Virus record (IMG/VR): IMGVR_UViG_3300005613_000001
Span: 1 to 64,000 of that record
DNA from: a virus
DNA: 64,000 nucleotides
Strand: one strand, 5' to 3'
Part shown: positions 48,070 through 56,726 of the stretch, piece by piece
Layout: the number at the start of each line of letters is the position of its first letter
Position numbering within the stretch: the stretch's first letter is position 1
Notes under the pieces: generated by a model
What the model saw: only the letters and a program-made list of their open reading frames with translations
What the model was told of the DNA's origin: nothing
The model's database searches: none
Translations under genes and position numbers: made by a program

Positions 48070-48693
48070 ATGAAGTTAGTTCCCCGCCCCAATAATGAAG
48101 GTACATTTGATTGGGTTGATGATACAGGCCGACCCATTGCTACTATTACGCTGTATGAAGATGGTTTGGTTGAATTTAACAGCCAAAATAGCAAATTAGA
48201 GTTAATGATTGAACGCATTGGGACGGAAGAAGAACAGGTAGTTATCAACAAGGATGATCATGTGGCTACCGTAGATCAAGCAACTATTACTGTTGCTCGC
48301 CCTTCGCTAGATGATCGCTTTGCCCGTTGTTTAGAAGAGGATTTTATAGAGTTAGATGATGATGGCATTTATCTCTTCAAGATTGACGACGGCAGTGTTG
48401 ACAAAGATGGCAAGTCTAATGCTCTTTATCTAGTCTCATGCAAAGCCTCAAAAAATGCTCTTAGGGGAGAAATTGGCAATCAAGATCATGGTGGTATGCC
48501 CTATGAAGATTGGGACAGGGTGATTGATAATGGCGAGATTACGGTGGTGAAATCATTAGATGATATTCCCCCGGAGTCCTATGGCTTTTACCCCTATGAA
48601 TACGGCGGGCGAATGGAAGACATGATGTGCCCCATTAGTCAGATTTGTCAATGGATGGATAACCAAGGCAAAATTACAGTACCCGAGGATTAA
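48070..48693 (+). CDS. Hypothetical acidic protein
   Basis: 207 residues, acidic and beta-rich (FDWVDDTGRPIATITLYEDG, GIYLFKIDDGS), with a C-terminal MCPISQICQWMDNQG. AGGAG upstream. No recognised family. Confidence 0.65.
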   Translation: MKLVPRPNNEGTFDWVDDTGRPIATITLYEDGLVEFNSQNSKLELMIERIGTEEEQVVINKDDHVATVDQATITVARPSLDDRFARCLEEDFIELDDDGIYLFKIDDGSVDKDGKSNALYLVSCKASKNALRGEIGNQDHGGMPYEDWDRVIDNGEITVVKSLDDIPPESYGFYPYEYGGRMEDMMCPISQICQWMDNQGKITVPED

Positions 48694-48695
48694 AA

Positions 48696-48956
48696 ATGCC
48701 TGGGATTTTGGGCATAATTGTAAGTTCGGTCACAATAGCATGTCTATTCCTATTGCCGAGGGATTATAATTCCCGCTTTGTAATTGTAGGTGGTCACGCT
48801 GCTGTTGCTGCGGCTCATTGCTTAGTGGGCAATTACAGCATTACTGTTATGTGGGTGATTTTAACTATAGCCTGGCTTGTTATGGCTAATCTGCTCAAAT
48901 ATAGACCTTATCAACACCGAGAGTTGAATTATGAACGAGACACGATCTTTGGATAA
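48696..48956 (+). CDS. Small polytopic membrane protein
   Basis: 86 residues with three likely membrane helices (IIVSSVTIACLFLLP, FVIVGGHAAVAAAHCLVG, VMWVILTIAWLVMANLL) and a charged end. Overlaps the next gene by 26 bases. Confidence 0.62.
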   Translation: MPGILGIIVSSVTIACLFLLPRDYNSRFVIVGGHAAVAAAHCLVGNYSITVMWVILTIAWLVMANLLKYRPYQHRELNYERDTIFG

Positions 48957-49317
48957 GACGATTGATCTAGCTCAAGTTCGTAAGGTCTTAGAGGCTGGAA
49001 AACAACAAGATATTAACAAGGGCGGGTATTTTGATGCCCGCTCTGGTTGTGTTAACATTTGGTGTGGTCCTGACGATAAACCTGAGTGTTGGGAAATTGA
49101 AGTACGACCAGGCGCATTGAATTATCCGAGGGCATTTTGTGGAACTTTAAGATGGGATTGGGATGATGAAGTCCGAATACCCAGCAAAGCAAAATTGTAC
49201 CTAGAGTGCCAACCCTACGAACTGTTAGAACATTTGGGGCGGGGGGTAGAACCAAATTGGGATAGTCTATTTGAGTGGTTAAATGAAAAAGCTAATAGTC
49301 TATTGGAGGAATTATGA
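48931..49317 (+). CDS. Hypothetical protein
   Basis: 128 residues, with VRKVLEAGKQQDINKGGYFD at the start and EWLNEKANSLLEEL at the end. Contains an AATTGTAC at 49193. Unknown. Confidence 0.62.
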   Translation: MNETRSLDKTIDLAQVRKVLEAGKQQDINKGGYFDARSGCVNIWCGPDDKPECWEIEVRPGALNYPRAFCGTLRWDWDDEVRIPSKAKLYLECQPYELLEHLGRGVEPNWDSLFEWLNEKANSLLEEL

Positions 49318-49535
49318 GAGAGTTTTATCGCACGGTAGTTCATGTTGAGGTTTTATCCGAAGGTCCGTTTAACACTACGGATTTGGGTGAAATTAATTCT
49401 GCGATTACCGATGGAGATTGCAGCGGCAAGGTAGAAATTGTACGAAGTGAGCAAGTATCAGAAGATTGTATGGCTGAACTTCTGACAGCACAAGGCTCCG
49501 ATCCTGCTTTCCTCTTGGGAGAAAATGATGAGTAA
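49314..49535 (+). CDS. Small acidic protein
   Basis: 73 residues, ATGA overlap, acidic (GENDE end). Contains an AATTGTAC at 49436. Unknown. Confidence 0.58.
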   Translation: MREFYRTVVHVEVLSEGPFNTTDLGEINSAITDGDCSGKVEIVRSEQVSEDCMAELLTAQGSDPAFLLGENDE

Positions 49536-49863
49536 ATTTATTGCTTACATTCAAGGCGCTGGTGAAGGTTGCGATTATACCATTGGTTGTAATCTTTCTG
49601 TCTATTTTTTGCCCGACCACATTGAAACAATGGAACAAGCAGTAGAGTTTTGTGGTACGCCTCAAGATGAAGATGATTTCTTGGGGTGTAGCTCCGAAAT
49701 GGTATCTCAAATTACAGTTTTTGAAGTAATTAACTTTGAAAATGTTGATGTGGGTGCAGTTAAAGCAGCACGAAAAGCAGATAGAAGACGGATTGCCAAC
49801 GAGAGGAAGGAACAACAAGAACGAGCAGAATTAGAAAGATTGAAAGCACGGTATGAAAAATGA
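49528..49863 (+). CDS. Hypothetical protein with helical tail
   Basis: 111 residues from ATG 49528 (49525 is also possible). N-terminal KFIAYIQGAGEGCDYTIGCN with cysteines, C-terminal charged helix (AARKADRRRIANERKEQQER). Unknown. Confidence 0.62.
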   Translation: MSKFIAYIQGAGEGCDYTIGCNLSVYFLPDHIETMEQAVEFCGTPQDEDDFLGCSSEMVSQITVFEVINFENVDVGAVKAARKADRRRIANERKEQQERAELERLKARYEK

Positions 49864-50231
49864 GGTTGTTAATTGAACATAATGAGGCGGGATTTAAGGG
49901 AGAGTGGTTAAATGCTACTGAACTCACCGAAGATACTGCGCAAATTGATGCTATCCCAATGACTACTAGGGAAGTTGGGAAAGGCGATGTTGTGCGTTTT
50001 GAGGGAGATAAAATCGTAGAGGTTATAGAAAAGAATGGCGTAGTCTTCCATGCAAAAACCACCTACGATTGGGATTCCCCGGAATGGGCTGAAATTGAAC
50101 AGCAACTAACCGAACAAGGGATTCAAGTAGAGCGATTTCTTCCCTGTAATTTTGGTATGGTCGTTCCTTTGGATAAGGAAGAAAATGTAGATTTTATCTT
50201 AGCCGAATGTAATGGAGTAGAATTGCTATGA
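49860..50231 (+). CDS. Hypothetical protein
   Basis: 123 residues, ATGA overlap. MRLLIEHNEAGFKGEWLNAT start, beta-type (GDVVRFEGDKIVEVIEKNGV). No recognised family. Confidence 0.62.
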   Translation: MRLLIEHNEAGFKGEWLNATELTEDTAQIDAIPMTTREVGKGDVVRFEGDKIVEVIEKNGVVFHAKTTYDWDSPEWAEIEQQLTEQGIQVERFLPCNFGMVVPLDKEENVDFILAECNGVELL

Positions 50232-50941
50232 TCCAACTAACTCGCTCGCCTCTAATTAATGATGTATCCCCTGTAGAGGTAGAGAATCCAGAAGAGGTAC
50301 AAGACAAGATACAAGAAATTACCTCTGCACTAGCCTTTTTGATGGATTTAGTTCAACGAGGCGAGTTGAAGGTTCAAAACCGCTTCTCAATCATGGCGGC
50401 AACTGAGGGATATATCCGAGACTTATCTAAGATTTTAGGATATGACAGCGATATTGAGAAAGAAAAAGTGGCGCAGCATGCCGATTTGAGGACTGCCAAC
50501 ATAGAGATTCGTCGTCTTGAAGAATTAGTTGGTAGTGAGCGTGGATTAGATGGGATTGCTGAGAAATTATCTTTATTGAGGGAGAATTTCTATAATTTCT
50601 GGAAAGAAATGGGATTCTCACTTGTTTATGACCATCATTCTCATCCTGATAAGCCGGGTGGATTTTCTGCGGGACACGGCAACATTTCATATTATGCCTA
50701 TCTTTCTACGCTGCTGCTCGATGCACCCGAAGATTTGAATACTGAGCTAGAAGAGGGAGATATTCACCACCCGCAACTTTTGGATACGCCTGAAAATAGG
50801 GAAATCATTACAAGCCAATTACAGGAGAAATACCCTTCTTTGGAAGTTTTGTCGTGGGATATATTTAGATGCCATCGTAGCCCCTCTATGCAGATTAGAG
50901 GCATGGACATTCACATTCTAGACATTCGGGAGATGGAATAG
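50228..50941 (+). CDS. Hypothetical protein, helical then globular
   Basis: 237 residues. The first 130 are helical (NPEEVQDKIQEITSALAFLM; RTANIEIRRLEELVGSERGL); then YDHHSHPDKPGGFSAGHGNI and a C-terminal strand region. Tight ATGA overlap. Unknown. Confidence 0.62.
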   Translation: MIQLTRSPLINDVSPVEVENPEEVQDKIQEITSALAFLMDLVQRGELKVQNRFSIMAATEGYIRDLSKILGYDSDIEKEKVAQHADLRTANIEIRRLEELVGSERGLDGIAEKLSLLRENFYNFWKEMGFSLVYDHHSHPDKPGGFSAGHGNISYYAYLSTLLLDAPEDLNTELEEGDIHHPQLLDTPENREIITSQLQEKYPSLEVLSWDIFRCHRSPSMQIRGMDIHILDIREME

Positions 50942-51234
50942 TGGACAAAGCAGTTCTTTGGATCGTTGTGATCGGGCTTATCCTTTTAGTTTCCAGTTGC
51001 AGTAAAGGCTGTGGGGACAGTTCCAACGATAGTGGTAAGCCTGATGATTTCTCATTAAAGTATGCTGGTCGGGAGCGATTGGAAGCCCAGTTAAAAGACC
51101 CTGGTTCTCTTGAAATTATCAGCGAGAGACTTGTGCGACCGGGGAAATATGGTGGCGACGTAGGCTATGAATGTAAATACCGAGCCAAGAATTCTTTTGG
51201 TGGTTATGTAGTGGATACATTTTATACGGAGTGA
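50941..51234 (+). CDS. Small lipoprotein
   Basis: GTG start overlapping the preceding TAG. MDKAVLWIVVIGLILLVSSC has a lipobox L-V-S-S-C (Cys20) followed by a Ser/Asp-rich linker. The mature part carries further cysteines and a strand-rich end. Second lipoprotein in the window after 41399. Confidence 0.62.
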   Translation: MDKAVLWIVVIGLILLVSSCSKGCGDSSNDSGKPDDFSLKYAGRERLEAQLKDPGSLEIISERLVRPGKYGGDVGYECKYRAKNSFGGYVVDTFYTE

Positions 51235-51554
51235 CTATGTTCCAATATAGACTTAAAACGCTTCTGATTGTTGTAACTCTCTTTGCGCTACTTATCTGCG
51301 TGCCTTTAGCATATTGGGCAATAGAGAGACAGCGACAAATTGATATGTGGGGACCAAACCCCGGTTGGGTTGAATATCATTGTGTTGGTGCTGGACATGG
51401 ACAAATGATGGTGCGAGATGTTGAAAATGCAGAAGATGAAGTGCGTAAACAAATAGAGGCGGATCGGGAGTGGATTCGCAATTCTGAAAACTTTGAAATC
51501 ATAGGCGAATGGCCCCCAATTGAATTCACTAAATTTGAGGTAATGAAAAGATGA
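51231..51554 (+). CDS. Planctomycete-type RLKTLL membrane protein
   Basis: 107 residues. The start reads FQYRLKTLLIVVTLFALLIC, one membrane helix right after a basic RLKTLL segment. This precise type of N-terminus is abundant in planctomycete genomes and I do not know it elsewhere. The rest is a short soluble tail. Suggests gene exchange with a planctomycete host. Function unknown. Confidence 0.65.
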   Translation: MTMFQYRLKTLLIVVTLFALLICVPLAYWAIERQRQIDMWGPNPGWVEYHCVGAGHGQMMVRDVENAEDEVRKQIEADREWIRNSENFEIIGEWPPIEFTKFEVMKR

Positions 51555-52381
51555 GTACAAAAATCTTCAACGGATATAAACTGCCGCCTCTTAGTTTTTT
51601 AGAACTTCAAGAGTTTGTACGAGGTTTCCAGAGGCAGGTGCGTGAGGAAGGTCACAATTTATATTCTAAACTTTTGGTAGATATTGCTACTACACACTTT
51701 GATTTAGCCACACTAGGCAAAGGCCCCGAGGACAACGACGCGACGGCAGCATATTTGGCTTGGAATGAGATTGCAGAAAAACAGAGGAAGATTGAAAAAA
51801 CTGGGCTCCGCGATCCTGCGTTTGATTTTCATTGTGAGATTTGTTTTATCCCCTTTGAAGATTGCATTCTTGCGATACTTTTCACAGAGCAGCAAACATA
51901 TACCGAGATTTGGGAGTCATTGCCGGAAGTGGAGAGTTATGGCTATTGGAATAATACTGACCCACCGGATGATGTAACGGATGAAGAGTGGAAAGAACGC
52001 GAGAAGAAATGGGATGAGGCGTTGGGCGAATTCTATATCCCAGCAACCGCAGCATTTACAATTCAATGCTTGGGGAAATATGAATCGCTTGACGGAGATT
52101 GGCAGAGTGAATTAGATCAATTTGCTGTTCCTTTTAAAGATCGGGTGAGAAAACACGCCCACGATAAATTCTTCACAGAATACATGCACAAGCGAAAGTC
52201 CGAAGAAGATGATGAAGATGATAGCACCTTCCGTTTTATGGAAGGGTTGCGGGCATTCTCGGATTGGCTTGAAAACGAAGGGAAAGAAATATTTGAGGCG
52301 GGGAAAGAGGAAATAGCTGCAATTCTGAAGCCTAAATTGACAAAGGCTGATCTTTGTACAACTAAATTAGGGAGAAATTAA
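51551..52381 (+). CDS. Conserved phage protein (STKIFNGY family)
   Basis: 276 residues. MSTKIFNGYKLPPLSFLELQ is a start I recognise from conserved uncharacterised phage proteins. Helical, acidic, with IWESLPEVESYGYWNNTDPP and a long charged C-terminal helix. AATG-type overlap with the next gene. Confidence 0.7.
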   Translation: MSTKIFNGYKLPPLSFLELQEFVRGFQRQVREEGHNLYSKLLVDIATTHFDLATLGKGPEDNDATAAYLAWNEIAEKQRKIEKTGLRDPAFDFHCEICFIPFEDCILAILFTEQQTYTEIWESLPEVESYGYWNNTDPPDDVTDEEWKEREKKWDEALGEFYIPATAAFTIQCLGKYESLDGDWQSELDQFAVPFKDRVRKHAHDKFFTEYMHKRKSEEDDEDDSTFRFMEGLRAFSDWLENEGKEIFEAGKEEIAAILKPKLTKADLCTTKLGRN

Positions 52382-52995
52382 TGGGAACTAGAAGCCTGAC
52401 AATTGTGAAAGAGGGCGGTAAAGACAGCGATGATATTTGCGTCCTTTATGGTCAGATGGACGGATACCCTGATGGCTTGGGGGCTATAATTAAGAGATTG
52501 TTTGGTGACTTTGTGATTGTGAATGGTCTTCAAGGCAAAAGTCCGCAAGTCGCTAATGGCATGAGTTGTTTTGCGGCACAGTTGATTACGCAATTAAAAA
52601 ATGAGCATGTCAAACAAAGACAGAAAACCCGAGACATAATGAAGGCAACGCCACACCCATTTGCCGAAGCGGGTGGCAATTGGGATTGGGATGATGGAAT
52701 GGCAGGACAATATTATCTGTATCCTGCCGGAACAAGGGATTGTGGTGAAAGCTATCTTTATACCCTCTACCTAGATGAATCTAAAGAGGCGGAACTTCGA
52801 AAAGAGTATGATGAAGCCGTTATGAAGTGGCGAGTTGAAGGTGATCGTTCGGATTTAGATAAACTTATCCCTCCTGCGGGAATTTTATGCTTGATGGTAG
52901 AATATGCTTATGGTGACAAGGTAGTATATGATGGTCCGCTTGCTGACTTTGATCCCAAAGCACGCGACCCTAATTTGGAGGATGATGATGAGTGA
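52381..52995 (+). CDS. Conserved protein (MGTRSLT family)
   Basis: 204 residues. MGTRSLTIVKEGGKDSDDIC then VLYGQMDGYPDGLG is the hallmark of a widespread phage and bacterial family of unknown function. Typical length. The end is strongly acidic (PNLEDDDE). TAATG overlap. Confidence 0.75.
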   Translation: MGTRSLTIVKEGGKDSDDICVLYGQMDGYPDGLGAIIKRLFGDFVIVNGLQGKSPQVANGMSCFAAQLITQLKNEHVKQRQKTRDIMKATPHPFAEAGGNWDWDDGMAGQYYLYPAGTRDCGESYLYTLYLDESKEAELRKEYDEAVMKWRVEGDRSDLDKLIPPAGILCLMVEYAYGDKVVYDGPLADFDPKARDPNLEDDDE

Positions 52996-53236
52996 ATTAG
53001 CAGAAATATTTCGTAAATTAGCCACACGATTCCACGTTAGCGGGGAGAAAACCGTGAGTGGAGCGTCTGCTATTATTTCCCGCCTCTTTGTTCATACTGA
53101 AGTTGGAATGATTTATTCCAACACCACAAAAGGCATTTGTGTATATTATTTGGAACGACCTAAGATTCTTGAGTGCCTAGTAGGAACTGAACAAGATTTC
53201 TGGGATGATATGGAGGAATGGCATGTCAAACCCTAA
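52988..53236 (+). CDS. Hypothetical protein
   Basis: 82 residues from ATG 52988, 8 bases after TTGGAGG; two further in-frame ATGs lie just upstream. MSELAEIFRKLATRFHVSGE and IYSNTTKGICVYYLERPK. Unknown. Confidence 0.58.
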   Translation: MSELAEIFRKLATRFHVSGEKTVSGASAIISRLFVHTEVGMIYSNTTKGICVYYLERPKILECLVGTEQDFWDDMEEWHVKP

Positions 53237-53792
53237 TAGAGAATCAGGAAATCCCGCTGATTGGGCTTATTGGGCGACGTTAGGGCCTAATGGGAAAACC
53301 TATTTTAGTTTTGCGCCAGTGGAGGGAGAGTATGCAGAGCCCCAAGGTGTGGCGCAAACTATGATTAGGCAGGCAGTACAAGGTTTGTCTGAGATTGTTG
53401 AATGGGTTTATCAAGTCCCAAAGAAATGGGAAGCTAAGGATATTATTGCTCGCTTTGATGCCTATGGTTTCAAGCAGGATGAAAAGGCAAATCATCTTCT
53501 AAAATTCTGTTTGGAACATGGATATTTTGAACCTGATGAGTTTGATGATTCCCCGCCTCTTGAAAAAGATCATGAACGGCACCCAAAAGACCCTGATATG
53601 TTGCTTGGCGTTTATTGTGCTAAGTGTGATGGCGTAATCCCTGGTAAAATTATTTGTTGGAATACCAATCTCTGCCCCACTTGTTCTGACAATTATGAAC
53701 CATTTGTGCCTTGGGAAGAATTGGGAATGACCAAAGAGGAAGTCATGGCATTTAAGCCAACGGAGTTTAGAGAGGACAGGGGGAAGTTTTAA
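53223..53792 (+). CDS. Hypothetical protein with zinc ribbon
   Basis: 189 residues. Helical first half (QTMIRQAVQGLSEIVEWVYQ) and a four-cysteine site, GVYCAKCDGVIPGKIICWNT then NLCPTCSDNY. GGAGG upstream. Unknown. Confidence 0.65.
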   Translation: MSNPNRESGNPADWAYWATLGPNGKTYFSFAPVEGEYAEPQGVAQTMIRQAVQGLSEIVEWVYQVPKKWEAKDIIARFDAYGFKQDEKANHLLKFCLEHGYFEPDEFDDSPPLEKDHERHPKDPDMLLGVYCAKCDGVIPGKIICWNTNLCPTCSDNYEPFVPWEELGMTKEEVMAFKPTEFREDRGKF

Positions 53793-54217
53793 TGTTCTTT
53801 GATGATGATAGTGATGGCTACGAGTTTGATGTTCCCGATGAATTAAGAGAGTGGATTGAATACCAACAATCCAAGAGTGAAGAATTCAGTCGGCTGCGCT
53901 TGGGGTACGTACTTGAACGGGGGAAAATTAAACAAATAGATTGGCTAAAAGCCGCTATATGGTGGGAAACCCATCCCGATGAAAAACGGGTGGATCAGAC
54001 AATTATAAAAGGAACGGAGGAAGAGAGAGAAATTTGGGTTTCAACCGTATTCCTGTTCATAGATCATAATTTTTGGGGAGAAGGACCACCTGTTTTATTT
54101 GAAACAATGGTGTTTGGTGGGGAACACAATCAATATTGTCGTCGGTATTCGTCTTTTGGTGAAGCGAAAACTGGTCATTGGGAAACTGTGGAGATGGTAA
54201 AAAATGGAAGCGACTGA
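53792..54217 (+). CDS. Hypothetical protein
   Basis: 141 residues, TAATG overlap, acidic start (MFFDDDSDGYEFDVPDEL). Contains DWLKAAIWWETHPDEKRV and strands around IWVSTVFLFIDHNFWGEG. Unknown. Confidence 0.62.
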   Translation: MFFDDDSDGYEFDVPDELREWIEYQQSKSEEFSRLRLGYVLERGKIKQIDWLKAAIWWETHPDEKRVDQTIIKGTEEEREIWVSTVFLFIDHNFWGEGPPVLFETMVFGGEHNQYCRRYSSFGEAKTGHWETVEMVKNGSD

Positions 54218-54437
54218 TGTAATCGACGGACCCAGTTTTGATGCTTGGGTTGAACAAACGAAAGTGAGACTAGAAGAGAAGGGGAAATTCAACCCCGACA
54301 CAGAGGCGGCACTTGAGAAGTTCGCCCGAGTGGTAAGAGAATGCGCAGATGAATTAGAGGGTCAAAGCGAAATTGTACATTCCATCCAACGTATCAGGGT
54401 CAAGATTGTTGCTTGCGTCGGGAACAATTATTCTTAG
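54204..54437 (+). CDS. Hypothetical protein, convergent overlap
   Basis: 77 residues, helical acidic (NPDTEAALEKFARVVRECAD). Its last 84 bases overlap the - strand gene 54354-54833, the longest convergent overlap in the window. Contains an AATTGTAC at 54371. The C-terminal end may therefore be a read-through tail. Confidence 0.55.
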   Translation: MEATDVIDGPSFDAWVEQTKVRLEEKGKFNPDTEAALEKFARVVRECADELEGQSEIVHSIQRIRVKIVACVGNNYS

Positions 54438-54833
54438 AACGGGGCGATCATTTTCGGTAGCAGCTACAAATTTAAGAGAGTATCCACCTTGGATAAGATC
54501 ATCTACAACATCGCCATCCTCATAAACTGTGCCTTCTTTGATCTTTTCTACTATACCATGCACAACATTGTGAATCACATTGGGATTCATCGGTAAAACA
54601 ACCTGAAGATCAGGGTGTTGAAAACTGTGAGGCATACCATGCGTATGATAGTTGGCTAAATCGCCTTCTTTTTCAGCTACTACAATATGTGCGTACCACC
54701 CCTCTTGCTCCATTGCTTCTCGTTCGCGGGCCTCCAATTCTTCTATGCTGTGTGTGCAAGCAAAACAAGCTGGGTCAGCACATTTCTCCCTGAGTTTTTG
54801 GGCATAAGGGGATTCCCACGGGTCTTTTGACAT
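54354..54833 (-). CDS. DUF4262-like protein
   Basis: 159 residues. LANYHTHGMPHSFQHPDLQV matches the core of DUF4262 (Y..N.HTHG..E...HPDFQ), followed by helices. A cysteine pair lies near the N-terminus (CADPACFACTHS). AAGGTG lies upstream. The function of the family is not known. Confidence 0.72.
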   Translation of the reverse strand: MSKDPWESPYAQKLREKCADPACFACTHSIEELEAREREAMEQEGWYAHIVVAEKEGDLANYHTHGMPHSFQHPDLQVVLPMNPNVIHNVVHGIVEKIKEGTVYEDGDVVDDLIQGGYSLKFVAATENDRPVLRIIVPDASNNLDPDTLDGMYNFALTL

Positions 54834-54834
54834 T

Positions 54835-55053
54835 TTACACCTTCGCTATCGTTTTATGGGTATCCGCATTCATAATAAAATCACACACACCACTTTTCCA
54901 CGGTTCAAATGAAACCTCATACTTGCCATAAAGAAAAATTGGAGGCGCACGATACTTCCTTGAGCCAGTTGCTTTAGCATCCGGCTCCCCGAGAAGTTCT
55001 ATTACTTCTTCTCGCGTCTTCCCAAGTGCATGTTTAACTTTAAATTCATTCAT
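54835..55053 (-). CDS. Small hypothetical protein
   Basis: 72 residues. KTREEVIELLGEPDAKATGS resembles the SmpA/BamE-like helix-turn found in many small proteins (GxTxxEVxxLLGxP), then strands (YGKYEVSFEPWKSGVCDF). No signal peptide, so not a lipoprotein. Directly follows the tRNA in transcription order. Confidence 0.62.
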   Translation of the reverse strand: MNEFKVKHALGKTREEVIELLGEPDAKATGSRKYRAPPIFLYGKYEVSFEPWKSGVCDFIMNADTHKTIAKV

Positions 55054-55058
55054 CTTAG

Positions 55059-55131
55059 TAGGCCGAGAGGGATTTGAACCCCCGACCCAGGGATTATGAG
55101 TCCCCTGCTCTCACCACTGAGCTACCGGCCC
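55059..55131 (-). tRNA. tRNA with anticodon CAU (Met or Ile2)
   Basis: On the - strand a full cloverleaf is visible: acceptor GGGCCGG with TCGGCCT and discriminator A, D arm GCTC/GAGC, anticodon stem GGGGA/TCCCT with loop CTCATAA, and T arm GGGGG-TTCAAAT-CCCTC. The 3' CCA is not encoded. The anticodon region (GACTCATAATC, followed by GGGTC) resembles bacterial tRNA-Ile2, whose CAU is converted to read AUA, more than initiator tRNA, but elongator Met cannot be excluded. AUA is used regularly in this genome. Confidence 0.93.
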
Positions 55132-55139
55132 TACCACAA

Positions 55140-55571
55140 TTACCCCAATTCGGCGGCAATTGCATCAAGTTCCATTTGCGCCCGAAGTTCGGGACTAACG
55201 ATTTTGTTCAATCGGTTCTCCAACGTTTCCAGTTTCTTCTTTTTACTCTGGATTTGGAGTTTGTCAATACGGGTCTTAATGTCTTCCAACCAATCTTTAA
55301 CACTAAAACCAGTCCATTCAAATGGCGGGGATTCTACCTGAAGTTGTTTAGCCGCCTCAATATATGCTTGTTCCCGAGCAATCAGGAATCCTGCAATATC
55401 AATCAGCTTACGAATATCCGCTTCTACATGGATATTAACAGGCTCCCTAAAGCCCGAGAAGGAAAACGTACAATTGGTTTTCCATTGGGGCTTTTCCAAC
55501 TTGGCAATTTCTTCCTTTCGCTTCTTAACTTCCCCAATCAAAGCAAGAGTCTTTTCATCAGTTTTCGCCAT
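55140..55571 (-). CDS. Hypothetical coiled-coil protein
   Basis: 143 residues. Helical ends (VKKRKEEIAKLEK; IKTRIDKLQIQSKKKKLETL) around a small globular part. It carries one AATTGTAC (55468-55475) in the sense direction. Unknown. Confidence 0.62.
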   Translation of the reverse strand: MAKTDEKTLALIGEVKKRKEEIAKLEKPQWKTNCTFSFSGFREPVNIHVEADIRKLIDIAGFLIAREQAYIEAAKQLQVESPPFEWTGFSVKDWLEDIKTRIDKLQIQSKKKKLETLENRLNKIVSPELRAQMELDAIAAELG

Positions 55572-55572
55572 T

Positions 55573-56724
55573 TTAATACCCTCCTCTACAAGTTAGTTCA
55601 GTTACTCTAAATTCAGCACCACTTTCAAGTCGTGCGTACAAAACAAGGTTTGTGGGTTCCACCCAAGCCATAGTATCTTGTGCGTATCTACCGCAACTCC
55701 ATGAATGCCTGTGTTGGTTTTTCTCTCTGTATTTCTTACTAAAGCATTGACCACTCCGCCGTTCTTTAACCAGACGCCCTTTATCGTCAATGTGATAACA
55801 ATAATTCGCCTGGATATGTTCAATTAACGACGGCTCACGATAATCACAGCGATCATAACACTGCACCCAAGCACCATCAGCATCCTGAAAATACCAATCA
55901 GCACGGGTACGAGGATCACGCGACTTATTATCTTCATCTTCTTTTGCAAACAATTCAACAACTGGCGTACCGTGCTTGGATTGATAATACTGATCTACCA
56001 ATTCAGCGTAATTGGGGGCAACAGCATCAGATTGCAGAACAGCAATGCTCTTTACATCGTTTGTAAATTCAAAATCATTTCCATTCCACCACACATACTT
56101 TCTCTTGTGAACACCCTCTTCATCTTTCTTGGGATTGAAAGTGCGCCCATTTGGATGAACGACAAAATGGTACTCTCGCCGCCCCATGAAAACCAGGGTT
56201 CTTTGGTCTTTGGTAGTGTAAGAGGCTCCTTCGATCAAATCCTTAGACATGACCTTTTTGGCTTTTAGGTCGGTGAATTCGACGGAGTTTTTATAATCTT
56301 CGCAACCAGTGGGCAACAGGACAAGTTCGGTGCCTTCCCAAGCATAAACAAATTCTCCCTCTAGTCCCTTACCCCGACTACAATCGCACTCCCTAAGGAT
56401 GAAGAGAAGATTCGCCACAGAGATTTCAAATTCAAAATCCCTTGGATCATAAACACGGATGTATTCATTGCGGGCATTCCACCCATATGACCGACGCGCA
56501 CCACCAACACCCTTGTTGAGAACAAACCCCGACAGAGGTTCATTCTTTAATTCTTGTGACCCAAGTTCTTCTTTACACCAACTTCGCCACGATTTCTCTT
56601 TGCGAAGTTTCCCTTTTTGGTCAAAATAAATTACATAGGCGAGTTTGCCTGTGTATGTATCTCCACGTTCTTGGAAGCCCACATTGATTCGGTCGGGAAT
56701 AAACAATTGCTTTGCTTCACTCAT
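55573..56724 (-). CDS. Hypothetical protein, 383 residues
   Basis: Rich in Tyr, Trp, Arg and charged pairs. Repeats of a theme are visible: KLAYVIYFDQKGKLRKEKSW..., YCYHIDDKGRLVKERRS..., each followed by a tyrosine/arginine-rich stretch (SYGWNARNEYIRVYDPRDFE; HSWSCGRYAQDTMAWVEP). This suggests an internally duplicated module. No recognised domain. GGAG is upstream of the ATG. Confidence 0.68.
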   Translation of the reverse strand: MSEAKQLFIPDRINVGFQERGDTYTGKLAYVIYFDQKGKLRKEKSWRSWCKEELGSQELKNEPLSGFVLNKGVGGARRSYGWNARNEYIRVYDPRDFEFEISVANLLFILRECDCSRGKGLEGEFVYAWEGTELVLLPTGCEDYKNSVEFTDLKAKKVMSKDLIEGASYTTKDQRTLVFMGRREYHFVVHPNGRTFNPKKDEEGVHKRKYVWWNGNDFEFTNDVKSIAVLQSDAVAPNYAELVDQYYQSKHGTPVVELFAKEDEDNKSRDPRTRADWYFQDADGAWVQCYDRCDYREPSLIEHIQANYCYHIDDKGRLVKERRSGQCFSKKYREKNQHRHSWSCGRYAQDTMAWVEPTNLVLYARLESGAEFRVTELTCRGGY

Positions 56725-56726
56725 AA

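Noticed and set aside
55074-55610. A 178-codon + strand open frame over the tRNA and the coiled-coil gene
   Set aside because: It is antisense to a clear tRNA and a well-supported - strand gene, and its composition is that of a shadow frame.
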